A stretch of 64,000 nucleotides of DNA from Crossiella sp. CA-258035 (GTDB lineage Bacteria; Actinomycetota; Actinomycetes; Mycobacteriales; Pseudonocardiaceae), in assembly GCF_030064675.1 (NCBI RefSeq), contig NZ_CP116413.1:2202001-2266000 (forward strand), written 5' to 3'. Each line of letters opens with the position of its first letter. The first letter of the stretch is position 1. Below, piece by piece: positions 53,956 through 62,240 of the stretch. A program made the position numbers and the translations under genes. The notes below the pieces were generated by a model, which had not been told where the DNA came from, ran no database searches, and worked only from the letters and a program-made list of their open reading frames with translations.

Positions 53956-54897
53956 TCAGCCGCCGCCACCGCCGCCGCAACCACCCCCTCCGCCACCACA
54001 GCTCGCGCCGCCCCCGCCGCCCCCGCCACCACCGTCGCCGATGGTGCCCCCGGCGGCGAACCCGCCGGCGTACCCGGCGTAGGAGCCGCTGCTGTCGTAA
54101 CGGGACCCCCAACGGCCGCCGCGGGCCGCCTTCAGGTCGCGCTGGGTCTGCGGCTGGGCCGAATGGCTCAGCAGCGCGGCGCGCACCCGGGCGTCCGGGT
54201 AGGCCGAAACGCCTTGCCGCGCAACGAGACTGGCCGCACTGTCCGAAGTGGACCTCATGGCCTGCTCGACCGCGGCGTCACCGGCCTGGGTGCGCCAGGC
54301 CACCGGCAGCCAGGCGGCGAAACCCGCCAGCAACCCGGTCAGCAGCAGGAACAGCATCAGGTACCCGACCGGGTAGCCCTGGCTGCCACCGTCGATCGCC
54401 CGCCACAGGCCGATCACGCCGAGCCCGATCAGCGGCAGCGCGGAGCGCAAACCCATGCCGGGCAACCGCTCCGGCGGCACCAGCAGCCCCCGGTCGGCCA
54501 GCCTGGCCCCCACATCGGCCGCGGCCTGGCTGTCCGCGACCCGGTTCACCAGCAGTTGCAGCGTGCGCCGGCCGGTGTCCCCTGTGTAGTCGCACACCGC
54601 GCGGGCCAGCGGATCCGTGGTCCGGAGTGGGCCGGTGCCGCTCACGTAGCCCCCACGCGAGGCCCGCAGCACATCCCGTTCCAGCAGCGCCGCGACCGCG
54701 GTCTCCACCGCCCGTGGCGCGCCCCCGACCAGGAAGGCGAGCTCGACGTCGGTCAGCTCACCCGGCCTGCTGGCCGCGGTGGGATCCGGCCGCCGTCCGG
54801 CGATCCGGATCCACCCCGCCAGCACCAGCGCCACCACCAGGCCGATGGCGTACAACTGCAAGAACTCCGGGCCGGTCAGTCCCCATGGATTTTCCAT
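53956..54897 (-). CDS. TIGR04222-type membrane protein with Gly/Cys tail (2 Cys)
   Basis: This 313-residue protein is the first gene of the operon. It begins [12 protein letters not shown] and carries the same membrane pattern. The tail is longer, with an SGSYAGYAGG linker, then a run of glycines around two cysteines ([16 protein letters not shown]). The ribosome site is GAGGGGG. The 156 bp between it and the upstream msrB gene should hold the operon promoter. Confidence 0.85.
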   Translation of the reverse strand: MENPWGLTGPEFLQLYAIGLVVALVLAGWIRIAGRRPDPTAASRPGELTDVELAFLVGGAPRAVETAVAALLERDVLRASRGGYVSGTGPLRTTDPLARAVCDYTGDTGRRTLQLLVNRVADSQAAADVGARLADRGLLVPPERLPGMGLRSALPLIGLGVIGLWRAIDGGSQGYPVGYLMLFLLLTGLLAGFAAWLPVAWRTQAGDAAVEQAMRSTSDSAASLVARQGVSAYPDARVRAALLSHSAQPQTQRDLKAARGGRWGSRYDSSGSYAGYAGGFAAGGTIGDGGGGGGGGGASCGGGGGGCGGGGGG

Positions 54898-55053
54898 CGT
54901 GACCCCCTCTCACCAGCAAGGAAGCCTCATGGTGCGGTCTGGGTCACACCGGTACAAGGGTATTTGATGGAGGATTGGGCAGAACTTAGGGAAAGCTTGA
55001 GCTTGGCCGGTTTTCGGCTCAACCACAACGAAATCCGGCCGTTATGAAGCTAC

Positions 55054-55479
55054 TCAGCCTTCTTGCTCGGTCGGGTCCGCCACCAGGCGCAGGCTGACGC
55101 TGTTGATGCAGAAGCGCTGATCGGTCGGCGTCGGGAAGCCCTCGCCCTCGAAGACGTGCCCGAGGTGGCTGTGGCAGGTCGCGCAGAGCACCTCGGTGCG
55201 CACCGCGCCCATGCTGCGGTCCTCGCGCAGCACCACCGCGTCCCCGGCCAGCGGGGTGTAGAAGGACGGCCAGCCGCAGTGCGACTCGAACTTGGTGTCG
55301 CTGCGGAACAGCTCGGCGCCACAGGCCCGGCACTCGTAGATGCCCTCGGTCTTGGTGTCGGTGTACTCGCCGGTCCACGCCCGCTCGGTGCCCGCCTGGC
55401 GCAGCACCCGGTACTCCTCGGGAGTCAGCTGCTCCCGCCACTCCTGCTCGGTCTTGACGACCTTCGGACCCTGTTCCAT
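55054..55479 (-). CDS. msrB: Peptide methionine sulfoxide reductase MsrB
   Basis: This 141-residue enzyme reduces the R-epimer of methionine sulfoxide in proteins. Two CxxC pairs (Cys50/Cys53 and Cys99/Cys102) bind zinc, the catalytic cysteine is Cys124 in RFCINS, and ESHCGWPSFY and HLGHVFEGEG are family signatures. It matches Rv2674 and ends the conserved block. It reads toward the DUF692 operon but is separated from it by 156 bp. Confidence 0.96.
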   Translation of the reverse strand: MEQGPKVVKTEQEWREQLTPEEYRVLRQAGTERAWTGEYTDTKTEGIYECRACGAELFRSDTKFESHCGWPSFYTPLAGDAVVLREDRSMGAVRTEVLCATCHSHLGHVFEGEGFPTPTDQRFCINSVSLRLVADPTEQEG

Positions 55480-55496
55480 GCCACCACGCTAATACT

Positions 55497-55805
55497 TCAG
55501 AACAGGAACAGCAGAATGGTGTTGAGCGCGCCGGAGAAGGTGAGCACCAGGCCGATCAGGATCAGGCCGGTGACCACCACCGCGGCCAGCCGCCAGCCGC
55601 CGCCGACCCGGTTGGCCGAGTCGGCGAACTCGCTCACCCCGGCCAGGTAGCCCTCCACGGTGTAGGGCTTGGGGGCGTGCTCGATCCGGTCGAGGTGCTT
55701 GGCGAAGGCCTGCGCCTCGGGATCGTGCGGGTCCAGCCCGACCAGGTCCTCACCGAACCGCCCTGGCGGGCCCTGCGGCTCGTCATCCGGTTCCGTGCGT
55801 CGCAT
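55497..55805 (-). CDS. Small tail-anchored membrane protein
   Basis: This 102-residue protein has an acidic, Pro-rich N-terminal half and one membrane stretch at about residues 64-100 (WRLAAVVVTGLILIGLVLTF and LNTILLFLF, perhaps two close segments). The ATG at 55805 is used; an extension to 55847 would overlap the divergent NUDIX gene. The family is not recognised, though its context near msrB is typical of actinobacterial DUF-type proteins. Confidence 0.7.
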   Translation of the reverse strand: MRRTEPDDEPQGPPGRFGEDLVGLDPHDPEAQAFAKHLDRIEHAPKPYTVEGYLAGVSEFADSANRVGGGWRLAAVVVTGLILIGLVLTFSGALNTILLFLF

Positions 55806-55830
55806 ACCCGCAACGGTAGCGTGCGGAGCT

Positions 55831-56475
55831 GTGAACAGGGCAGACACCGATACCGCGCCGCAATACGACCCCGCCCTCGGCCTGGCCGGGCTGCCGGGCG
55901 CGCCCCGCTGGGAACCCGCAGGTCAGCGCGGTCTGTACCGGAGCGAGTGGGTGAACGTGGACCTGGTGGCGGTGCGCCCGCCGACCGCGCCGCCGTACGA
56001 GCACCACGTGGTCCGGATGGCCGACGCGGTGGCCGTGGTGCTGGAACACCCCGAGCGCGGGGTGCTGATGCTGCACCGGCACCGGTTCATCACCGACACC
56101 ACCGGCCTGGAGCTACCGGCGGGTGCCATCGATCCTGGTGAGGACCCGGTGACCGCTGCGGTCCGGGAGACCGCGGAGGAGACCGGCTGGGCCGCTGAGG
56201 AGCCCCGGCTGTACCTGTCCCGGTGCGTCTCCAACGGCCGCAGCGACCAGCTCTTCCACTTCGTGCACGCGCGGGTGGGGCAGTGGCTGGGCGGGCCGGA
56301 GAACCACGACGAGGGCCACGCGGTGTGGGTCGGGCACGAGCACCTGCGCGAGGTGCTCGGCGGCGACCTGGTCAGCTGCGCGCCCTCGCACCTGGGCCTG
56401 CTGCACGCGATGACCTTCGGTTTGCTGCGGAACGGGCCGGTGGGCGGTAGCGTCCACGCCCGTGAGCAGGGGTGA
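55831..56475 (+). CDS. NUDIX hydrolase
   Basis: This 214-residue protein has a complete Nudix box (GAIDPGEDPVTAAVRETAEETGW, GX5EX7REUXEEXGU pattern) preceded by TTGLELPAG. This resembles ADP-ribose or nucleoside-diphosphate-sugar pyrophosphatases. The GTG at 55831 gives a normal length. Its 3' end overlaps the polymerase gene by 14 nt, so the two are co-translated; a link to nucleotide clean-up and repair is possible. Confidence 0.9.
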   Translation: MNRADTDTAPQYDPALGLAGLPGAPRWEPAGQRGLYRSEWVNVDLVAVRPPTAPPYEHHVVRMADAVAVVLEHPERGVLMLHRHRFITDTTGLELPAGAIDPGEDPVTAAVRETAEETGWAAEEPRLYLSRCVSNGRSDQLFHFVHARVGQWLGGPENHDEGHAVWVGHEHLREVLGGDLVSCAPSHLGLLHAMTFGLLRNGPVGGSVHAREQG

Positions 56476-57493
56476 AGCACTCGAACTGACCGTGGACGGG
56501 CCCGAGGGGCCGCGTGCCGTGCGGGTGTCCAGTCCGGACAAGCTGTACTTCCCGGAGCGGGGCATCACCAAGCGCCAGGTGGTGGAGTACTACCTGGCCG
56601 TCGCCGAGCCCCTGATGCGCGTGCTGGGGGAGCGCCCGACCACGCTCAAGCGCTTCCCGGACGGGGTCGCCGGCGAGCCCTTCTACGCCAAACGCGTGCC
56701 CAAGGGCGCGCCGGAGTGGGTGCAGCCGGTGCGGATCACCTTCCCGTCCGGCCGCACCGCCGAACAGGTCTGCCCGACCGAACCGGCGGTGCTGGTCTGG
56801 GCGGCCAACCTGGGCACCCTGGACTTCCACCCCTGGCCGGTCCGGCGGCCGGACGTGGACCACCCCGACGAGCTGCGCATCGACCTGGACCCGCAGCCCG
56901 GCACCGACTTCCAGGACGCGGTGCGGGTGGCCGGGGTGCTGCGCGAGGTGCTGGCCGAGGCCGGGCTGACCGGCTACCCGAAGACCTCCGGCGGCCGCGG
57001 CATCCACGTGCTGGTGCGCATCCGCCCGGAGTGGGACTTCATCGACGTCCGGCACGCGGTGATCGCGCTGGGCCGCGAGGTGGAACGCCGCCTCCCGGAG
57101 CAGGCCACGGTCGCCTGGTGGAAGGAACAGCGCGGCGAACGGGTGTTCCTGGACTACAACCAGGCCGCCAGGGACCGCACGGTGGCCTCCACGTGGTCGG
57201 TGCGCGGCACGCCGAGGGCGACCGTGTCCTTCCCGCTGGACTGGGCCGATCTGTCCACTGTGGACCCTGATGACTTCGACGTGCTGACCGTGCCGGGGCT
57301 GCTGGCCGAGCGGGGGGACGCGCACGCGAGTATGGACGAGCGGGCCTTCGGGATCGAGACCGCGTTGGAGTGGTACGCCAGGGATGAGCGGGACCACGGG
57401 CTCGGCGAGATGCCGTACCCGCCCGATTATCCGAAGATGCCAGGGGAACCGCCCAGGGTGCAGCCGTCCAAGGCGCGCAAGGCGGAGAGCTAG
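56462..57493 (+). CDS. LigD-type polymerase/primase domain, stand-alone
   Basis: This 343-residue protein belongs to the archaeo-eukaryotic primase fold of non-homologous end-joining. The catalytic DLDPQPG (two aspartates), the SGGRGIHVLV histidine motif and the third acidic residue in FLDYNQAARDRTVAS are visible. Unlike full LigD there is no ligase or nuclease domain. It may fill gaps during end-joining or repair. The GTG start overlaps the NUDIX gene. A hairpin follows at 57557. Confidence 0.9.
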   Translation: MSRGEALELTVDGPEGPRAVRVSSPDKLYFPERGITKRQVVEYYLAVAEPLMRVLGERPTTLKRFPDGVAGEPFYAKRVPKGAPEWVQPVRITFPSGRTAEQVCPTEPAVLVWAANLGTLDFHPWPVRRPDVDHPDELRIDLDPQPGTDFQDAVRVAGVLREVLAEAGLTGYPKTSGGRGIHVLVRIRPEWDFIDVRHAVIALGREVERRLPEQATVAWWKEQRGERVFLDYNQAARDRTVASTWSVRGTPRATVSFPLDWADLSTVDPDDFDVLTVPGLLAERGDAHASMDERAFGIETALEWYARDERDHGLGEMPYPPDYPKMPGEPPRVQPSKARKAES

Positions 57494-57556
57494 CCCGCTG
57501 GGCCAACTGGCCGGATTCCCTAGAGCGATAAGGGTTTTCCAGCCGGATGGGGCAGA

Positions 57557-57584
57557 CCAAGGGGCGGTGCGCGGCGCCCCTTGG
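57557..57584. terminator. Hairpin terminator after polymerase gene
   Basis: CCAAGGGGC (57557-57565) and GCCCCTTGG (57576-57584) form perfect 9-bp arms. Confidence 0.6.
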
Positions 57585-57666
57585 GGACGAATCGCCTTGC
57601 CGTGCGGGAATTCCTGGCAGCGTCGTCGGTGGTCACCACGAGACGTTGCTGGGAAGGGATGTACCG

Positions 57667-58617
57667 ATGTTGCGCATTACCGCTGACATATTCTCCGGCC
57701 GGTCGAACCCGGTGTGGGAGGTGCGGGACGGGGCCGAGGCGCGGGCCGCGGTCCGCTCGCTGACCGCGAGCCGGAACCTGCTCACCGACTCGGCGCCCGC
57801 ACAGGGCGGGCTGGGGTTCCGGGGCTTCCAGGTGGAGGTGCTGGGCGATGACCACGCGGCGGACCTGGGGGTCGCGAGCGTGTACCTGCCGGTGGGCGCG
57901 CTGGCCGGTGGGCCGGGTGCGGCGGAGCTGGGGGAGCGGCTGATCGGCCTGATCGGGCACAGTGAGAGCGCGGGCTACGGAGCTGAGGACGCGCTGCCGC
58001 TGGATGAGTCGCTGGCCTCCTTCCTGGGCGCTCAGCTGGAGTCGGTCAGCTCGGCGGGGACGGCCTCGCAGTCGGTGCGGGACACCCGCGGCGGCAGCGC
58101 CTCGGCCGCGGAGCAGGCCCCGGAGGACGCCGAGTCGGCGGCCGCGGTGACCTGTTACATCGAGCGGACCGCGTTCAACCCCGGGTTCTGGAACAACGAC
58201 GCCACCACGCTGCGCGACAACAACTGCTACAACTACGCCTCCAACTGGCGGACCAACACCTTCGCCCAGCCGGGCCGCGGCGCGGGCGCCGTGTACTCCG
58301 CGGTCACCTGTGCCGAGGTGACCAGGGGCGCGCTGGCCGACGGCATGCACCGCCGCTACGACTGCTTCCCGGACACCGAGAAGCCGCGCCCGCTGGTGGC
58401 ACTGGTGGTCGCGCCGGGGCCCGGTTTCATCGACTACCACTGGTACCGCTTGCAGTCCGAGCCGTATTGGGGCCACAAGCCGGGCCGCACCGCGGCCCGC
58501 AACACCGACAACAGCGGTGTGGTGATCGGCAACCCGGAGACCGCCAACCGCGGCCCGTACACCCAGTTCTGCGGCTACTTCTACGGCTGCAACAGCCAGC
58601 GCCAGCGCATTCGTTGA
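57667..58617 (+). CDS. Unknown protein: SGRxNP domain plus Cys/His domain
   Basis: This 316-residue protein has an N-terminal domain (residues 1-100: ADIFSGRSNP...LGFRGFQVEVLG), an Ala/Ser/Glu-rich linker (about residues 120-160) and a C-terminal domain with DNNCYNYASNWRTNTFAQPGRG and FIDYHWYRLQ. The order Cys, then His-Trp-Tyr, then Asn/Asp could be a papain-like catalytic set, but this is inference. Seven cysteines lie in the C-terminal domain. No secretion signal is visible. The next gene repeats the N-terminal domain alone. Confidence 0.75.
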   Translation: MLRITADIFSGRSNPVWEVRDGAEARAAVRSLTASRNLLTDSAPAQGGLGFRGFQVEVLGDDHAADLGVASVYLPVGALAGGPGAAELGERLIGLIGHSESAGYGAEDALPLDESLASFLGAQLESVSSAGTASQSVRDTRGGSASAAEQAPEDAESAAAVTCYIERTAFNPGFWNNDATTLRDNNCYNYASNWRTNTFAQPGRGAGAVYSAVTCAEVTRGALADGMHRRYDCFPDTEKPRPLVALVVAPGPGFIDYHWYRLQSEPYWGHKPGRTAARNTDNSGVVIGNPETANRGPYTQFCGYFYGCNSQRQRIR

Positions 58618-58656
58618 TACCGTTGGCCTTTGTCAGCACCGGCGGGGGGCGGCGGT

Positions 58657-59007
58657 ATGGACGTCGAGGTCGATCTCTACAGCGGGCGGCCGAACCCGCG
58701 CTTCCGGCTGGACCCGGCCACCGGGACCGAGCTGTTGCGCAGGCTCGCCGGACTCGACCCGGCGCCCGCGCCGGACACGCGACCGGAACCGTTGGGGTAC
58801 CGGGGTTTGCGGGTCGAGCCAGGTTCGGCCGGTGCGCCGATCGCGGAGGTCGTCATCACCGGTGGAGCGGTGCTGGTGCGCGAGCGCGGCGGGCGTGAGC
58901 TGTGGCTGGTGGACCGGGGCCGGGAGCTGGAGCGGTGGCTGGTCGGGCAGGCGGGCGCAGGGCTCGACGCCGGGGTGCTGGGTGTGCTGCGTGAGGAGCT
59001 CTCCTAA
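58657..59007 (+). CDS. Stand-alone SGRPNP-domain protein
   Basis: This 116-residue protein aligns with the N-terminal domain of the upstream gene: VDLYSGRPNP versus ADIFSGRSNP and LGYRGLRVEPG versus LGFRGFQVEVLG. The pair is 39 bp apart on the same strand, as expected for a toxin/immunity or substrate/adaptor couple, though neither is shown. The ATG at 58657 follows a G-rich ribosome site. Its stop overlaps the convergent amidohydrolase stop as CTAA. Confidence 0.72.
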   Translation: MDVEVDLYSGRPNPRFRLDPATGTELLRRLAGLDPAPAPDTRPEPLGYRGLRVEPGSAGAPIAEVVITGGAVLVRERGGRELWLVDRGRELERWLVGQAGAGLDAGVLGVLREELS

Positions 59008-60212
59008 GTCCTGGTGTCCTTGACGATCCGGCCGCCGCGCACCACCAGCACCACCCGGTCCGGGTCGGCGAACAGCCCCGGTTCGGCCAGCGGGTCGCCG
59101 GCGACCGCGACCAGGTCGGCGCACTTGCCGACCTCGACCGAGCCGATCTCGTGGTCCAGCCGCAGGATCCGGGCGTTGGTCAGGGTGGCCGAGACGATCG
59201 CGGCCATCGCACCGAGCACCTTGGCCTTGACCGTGATCTCCAGCCCGCGCCGGTGCTGGCCGGGGCCGAGGTGGTCGCTGCCGGAGCCGACCAGCACCCC
59301 GGCCTCGGTGGCCACCAGCACCGCGTTGTACGTGGCCGCGCGCACCTGCTCGATCCGGCCCGCCAGCTCGGGCCGGTCAAGTACGTCCATAATGGACAGT
59401 GTGGGAACCAGGGCCGCGCCGTGCAGGGCCATCCGCGCCGCGGTCTCCTCGTCCAGGAAGCTGCCGTGCTCGAAACAGGCCACCCCGGCGTCGAGTCCAT
59501 TGTGGATCGCTTGCAGCGCATGGGCGTGCGCGGTCACGTAGCTGCCCCGGCTGGCCGCCTCCTCGACCGCGGCCCGCAGCTCGGCCACGGTGAACTGGGT
59601 GTCGGCGATGCCGGCCGTACGCGACAGCACACCACCGGAGGCGGCCACCTTCAGCTGGGTGGCGCCGCGCCGGAAGGCGTGCCGGGCGGCCCGCCGCACC
59701 TCCTCCGGCCCGTCGCAGGTCTGCGTGGCGTGAGACAGGCCGGGCAGGCCCGCGTAGTGCTGCTGGCGGTCCAGGAAGCTCGGTGTGTGGTCGCCGTGCC
59801 CGCCGGACTGCGCCAGCATCGGCCCGGAGGGCAGTAACCGAGGCCCCGGCACCAGTCCCGCCTCGATCACCTCGGTGAGCGCACCGTCCGCGCCACCGAG
59901 GTCGCGCGCGGTGGTGTGCCCGGAGAGCAGGCACAGCTCGGCGTTGCGGAACATCTCCGCCGCGGTCCTGGCCGGGGACAGCGGGTCCCGCTCGCCCAGG
60001 TCGATCAGGCCGAGGTGCGAGTGCGCGTCGATCAGCCCCGGCAGCAGCGTGCACCCGGACAGGTCCAGCACCCGAGCGGACGGCGACGGCGGCGAGTCCA
60101 CCGAGGTGATCCGGTCGCCGAGGGTGTGCACGGTGGCTGACAGGACCGGATCGGCTCCGGTGCCGTCGATGAGGGTCGCCCCGGTCAGTACCAGCCCCGC
60201 CTCGCCGCCCAT
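59004..60212 (-). CDS. Metal-dependent amidohydrolase
   Basis: This 402-residue protein has the HxH metal pair in LIDAHSHLGLI, a carboxylated-lysine candidate in QLKVAASGG, two histidines (YVTAHAHALQ) and a late aspartate in VGSGSDHLGPG. This is the imidazolonepropionase/prolidase-like branch of the amidohydrolase superfamily. No signal peptide is visible. The substrate is unknown. Confidence 0.9.
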   Translation of the reverse strand: MGGEAGLVLTGATLIDGTGADPVLSATVHTLGDRITSVDSPPSPSARVLDLSGCTLLPGLIDAHSHLGLIDLGERDPLSPARTAAEMFRNAELCLLSGHTTARDLGGADGALTEVIEAGLVPGPRLLPSGPMLAQSGGHGDHTPSFLDRQQHYAGLPGLSHATQTCDGPEEVRRAARHAFRRGATQLKVAASGGVLSRTAGIADTQFTVAELRAAVEEAASRGSYVTAHAHALQAIHNGLDAGVACFEHGSFLDEETAARMALHGAALVPTLSIMDVLDRPELAGRIEQVRAATYNAVLVATEAGVLVGSGSDHLGPGQHRRGLEITVKAKVLGAMAAIVSATLTNARILRLDHEIGSVEVGKCADLVAVAGDPLAEPGLFADPDRVVLVVRGGRIVKDTRT

Positions 60213-60367
60213 AGCGGGTCAGCGTAGGCAGCCAGCAAGCTCCTGTCTCGCCACAACCCGAAAACCCCACCGCGACAAGAGACCCAGCGACACGCCGGGC
60301 CTTTTGACTCCGCGACGGGTTTGATTTTTTCGCGAGCGAGAAAATCCCGCGCCAATGTCACAGCTGG

Positions 60368-61966
60368 CTAGTTCTTGTCCGTCTGTCCCGGGTCCGTGGA
60401 GCAGATCTGGTCCAGCGAGTCCGGCGGTGCGATGTTCGGCGAGGTGCCGGTGCCGTTGCCCGCGCTGCTGGGCGGCTGGGTGCCGGTGGTGCGGTTGGGC
60501 GTGGTCTTGCCGCCGGGCTTGCCGGTGGTGGTGGTCGGCGGGGCGGCGCTGGTGGTCGTGGTGGGCTTGGCCGTGGTGCTGGTGGTGGTCAGCGCCTGGG
60601 CGTTGCGCACGACCTCGCGCATGTAGTTGAAGTCCGGCACCGCGGTGGAGAACTTGCCGCCGTTGCGGGTGGACAGGTTGGGGTCGAAGGAGATGCTCTG
60701 GATCGGCTTGGTGCGGGCCTTGTTGGCCAGCGACAGCAGCGCGGGCAGCACGTCCTGCGGGATGTTGGTGGCCACGTTGTCCTGGGTGGCCGCGGCGATG
60801 CCCTGGAAGTTGGTCAGCAGGTCCATCGGGCTCTTCTGCTCGATCACGTACTTGATCAGGCAGCGCTGGCGGCTCATCCGCATGTAGTCGCTGCCGTCGC
60901 TGCGCGCGCGGCCGTACCAGAGCGCCTGCTCGCCGTTGAGGTGCTGCTGACCGGCCGGGATCCAGCCCTTGGGGCGGATCTGCTCGCCGTGCGGGCCGAG
61001 GCCGTTGATCGGGATCGGCTTGGGGCCCACGTTGACGTCCACGCCGCCGAGGGCGTCGATGATGGAGGCGAAGCCGGCCATGTTGACCTGGATGAAGTAG
61101 TCCAGGTCCACGCCCAGCATGGCCGCCACCGAGGAGTGCAGCAGGTTCAGCCCCGGCACCGTGCTCGGGCCGCTGGGCGCCAGCTGCGGGTGCTCGTTGC
61201 CGTACTTGTACAGCGCGTTGAGCAGGTACTCGCCCGAGTTGGGGTCCCTGCCGTCGTGGAAGCCGTTGGGGAACTGCTTGGCCATCGGCGAACCGGCCGG
61301 GAACTGGGCGCGCTGCAGGTTGCGCGGCAGGCCGAAGAGCACGGTCTGGCCGCTGCTGGTGTCCAGGCTGGCCACCATCATGGTGTCGGTGCGGGTGCCG
61401 GTGCGGTCGGGGCCGGCGTCGCTGCCCACCAGCAGGATGTTGATCCGCGGCTTCTTGATCGCCTCGGCGTCGCCGGTCTGCGCGGTGCCGCCCTGGCCGC
61501 TGCTGGCGGTGGTGCCGCCGGAGGGGAACAGGTTCTGCACCAGCGAGCGCTGCGCGTGGACGTTGTAGGCGGCGAAGCCCAGCGGCGCGGCGATCACCGC
61601 GCACAGGGTGGCCACCACCAGGGTGGCGGTGATCCGGCCGCCCAGCCGCATGCCGCGCGGGCGGGCCAGCGCGAAGGTGCGCAGCACCACGGCGATCCAG
61701 ACCAGCGCGAGCAGGATGCAGGCGATGATCGCGCCGAGCAGCACCCTCGGTGACACCGCGTACTGGAACAGCTGCTCCTGGGTGATGGTCAGCCCGAGGT
61801 AGACCCCGGCGCCGATCAGCAGCAGGAACCCGGCCAGCAGGAACCAGCCCGCGCGCTTGCGCAGGGCCAGGTGTCCGGAACCGGGCACGACCACCGAGCT
61901 CAGGGTGAGCAGCAAAGCCTTACCCAGCGTGCGCGATTGCTCACTCTCTCGCGACCGTCGGCCCAT
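60368..61966 (-). CDS. LytR-CpsA-Psr (LCP) family cell-wall ligase
   Basis: This 532-residue protein has an N-terminal group of about four membrane segments (SSVVVPGSGHLALRKRAGWF and on, residues 20-145), an exported LCP domain (NILLVGSDAG, RTGTRTDTMMVASL, GLPRNLQR) and a Thr/Pro-rich tail (residues about 455-530). LCP enzymes attach polymers such as arabinogalactan or teichoic acid to peptidoglycan. The multi-segment N-terminus is longer than the usual single anchor. The ATG at 61966 has GAGGAG upstream. Confidence 0.92.
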   Translation of the reverse strand: MGRRSRESEQSRTLGKALLLTLSSVVVPGSGHLALRKRAGWFLLAGFLLLIGAGVYLGLTITQEQLFQYAVSPRVLLGAIIACILLALVWIAVVLRTFALARPRGMRLGGRITATLVVATLCAVIAAPLGFAAYNVHAQRSLVQNLFPSGGTTASSGQGGTAQTGDAEAIKKPRINILLVGSDAGPDRTGTRTDTMMVASLDTSSGQTVLFGLPRNLQRAQFPAGSPMAKQFPNGFHDGRDPNSGEYLLNALYKYGNEHPQLAPSGPSTVPGLNLLHSSVAAMLGVDLDYFIQVNMAGFASIIDALGGVDVNVGPKPIPINGLGPHGEQIRPKGWIPAGQQHLNGEQALWYGRARSDGSDYMRMSRQRCLIKYVIEQKSPMDLLTNFQGIAAATQDNVATNIPQDVLPALLSLANKARTKPIQSISFDPNLSTRNGGKFSTAVPDFNYMREVVRNAQALTTTSTTAKPTTTTSAAPPTTTTGKPGGKTTPNRTTGTQPPSSAGNGTGTSPNIAPPDSLDQICSTDPGQTDKN

Positions 61967-62240
61967 GTGTCCCGCTCCTCGGTTCTGTCCTGCGCTGTTC
62001 ATACGCCGCAGTCCCGAGCCGGGTTGCACCGTTGACCAGTGGTTCCGCTGGGCCGGCGCAGGTGGCACCGGCCCTCGGCCGTTAAACGTACCGATAGTCG
62101 ATTTGGTTGCCGCACGTGACCGGAATCGCCTCGATCCCCTCTCCCGGGGGAGTGCGCTGGTTCTTGTGGGGGAGTTGCCGCTGACCGCTTCGCCGCAGGC
62201 TGGGTGCTGTCAACGCGCAGAGTCACGAATGGGGACAGCG

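Noticed and set aside
60323-60346. GATTTT...AAAATC inverted repeat as a terminator for the LCP gene
   Set aside because: The arms are short and AT-rich, and there is no U-run in the direction of the LCP transcript; support is too weak.
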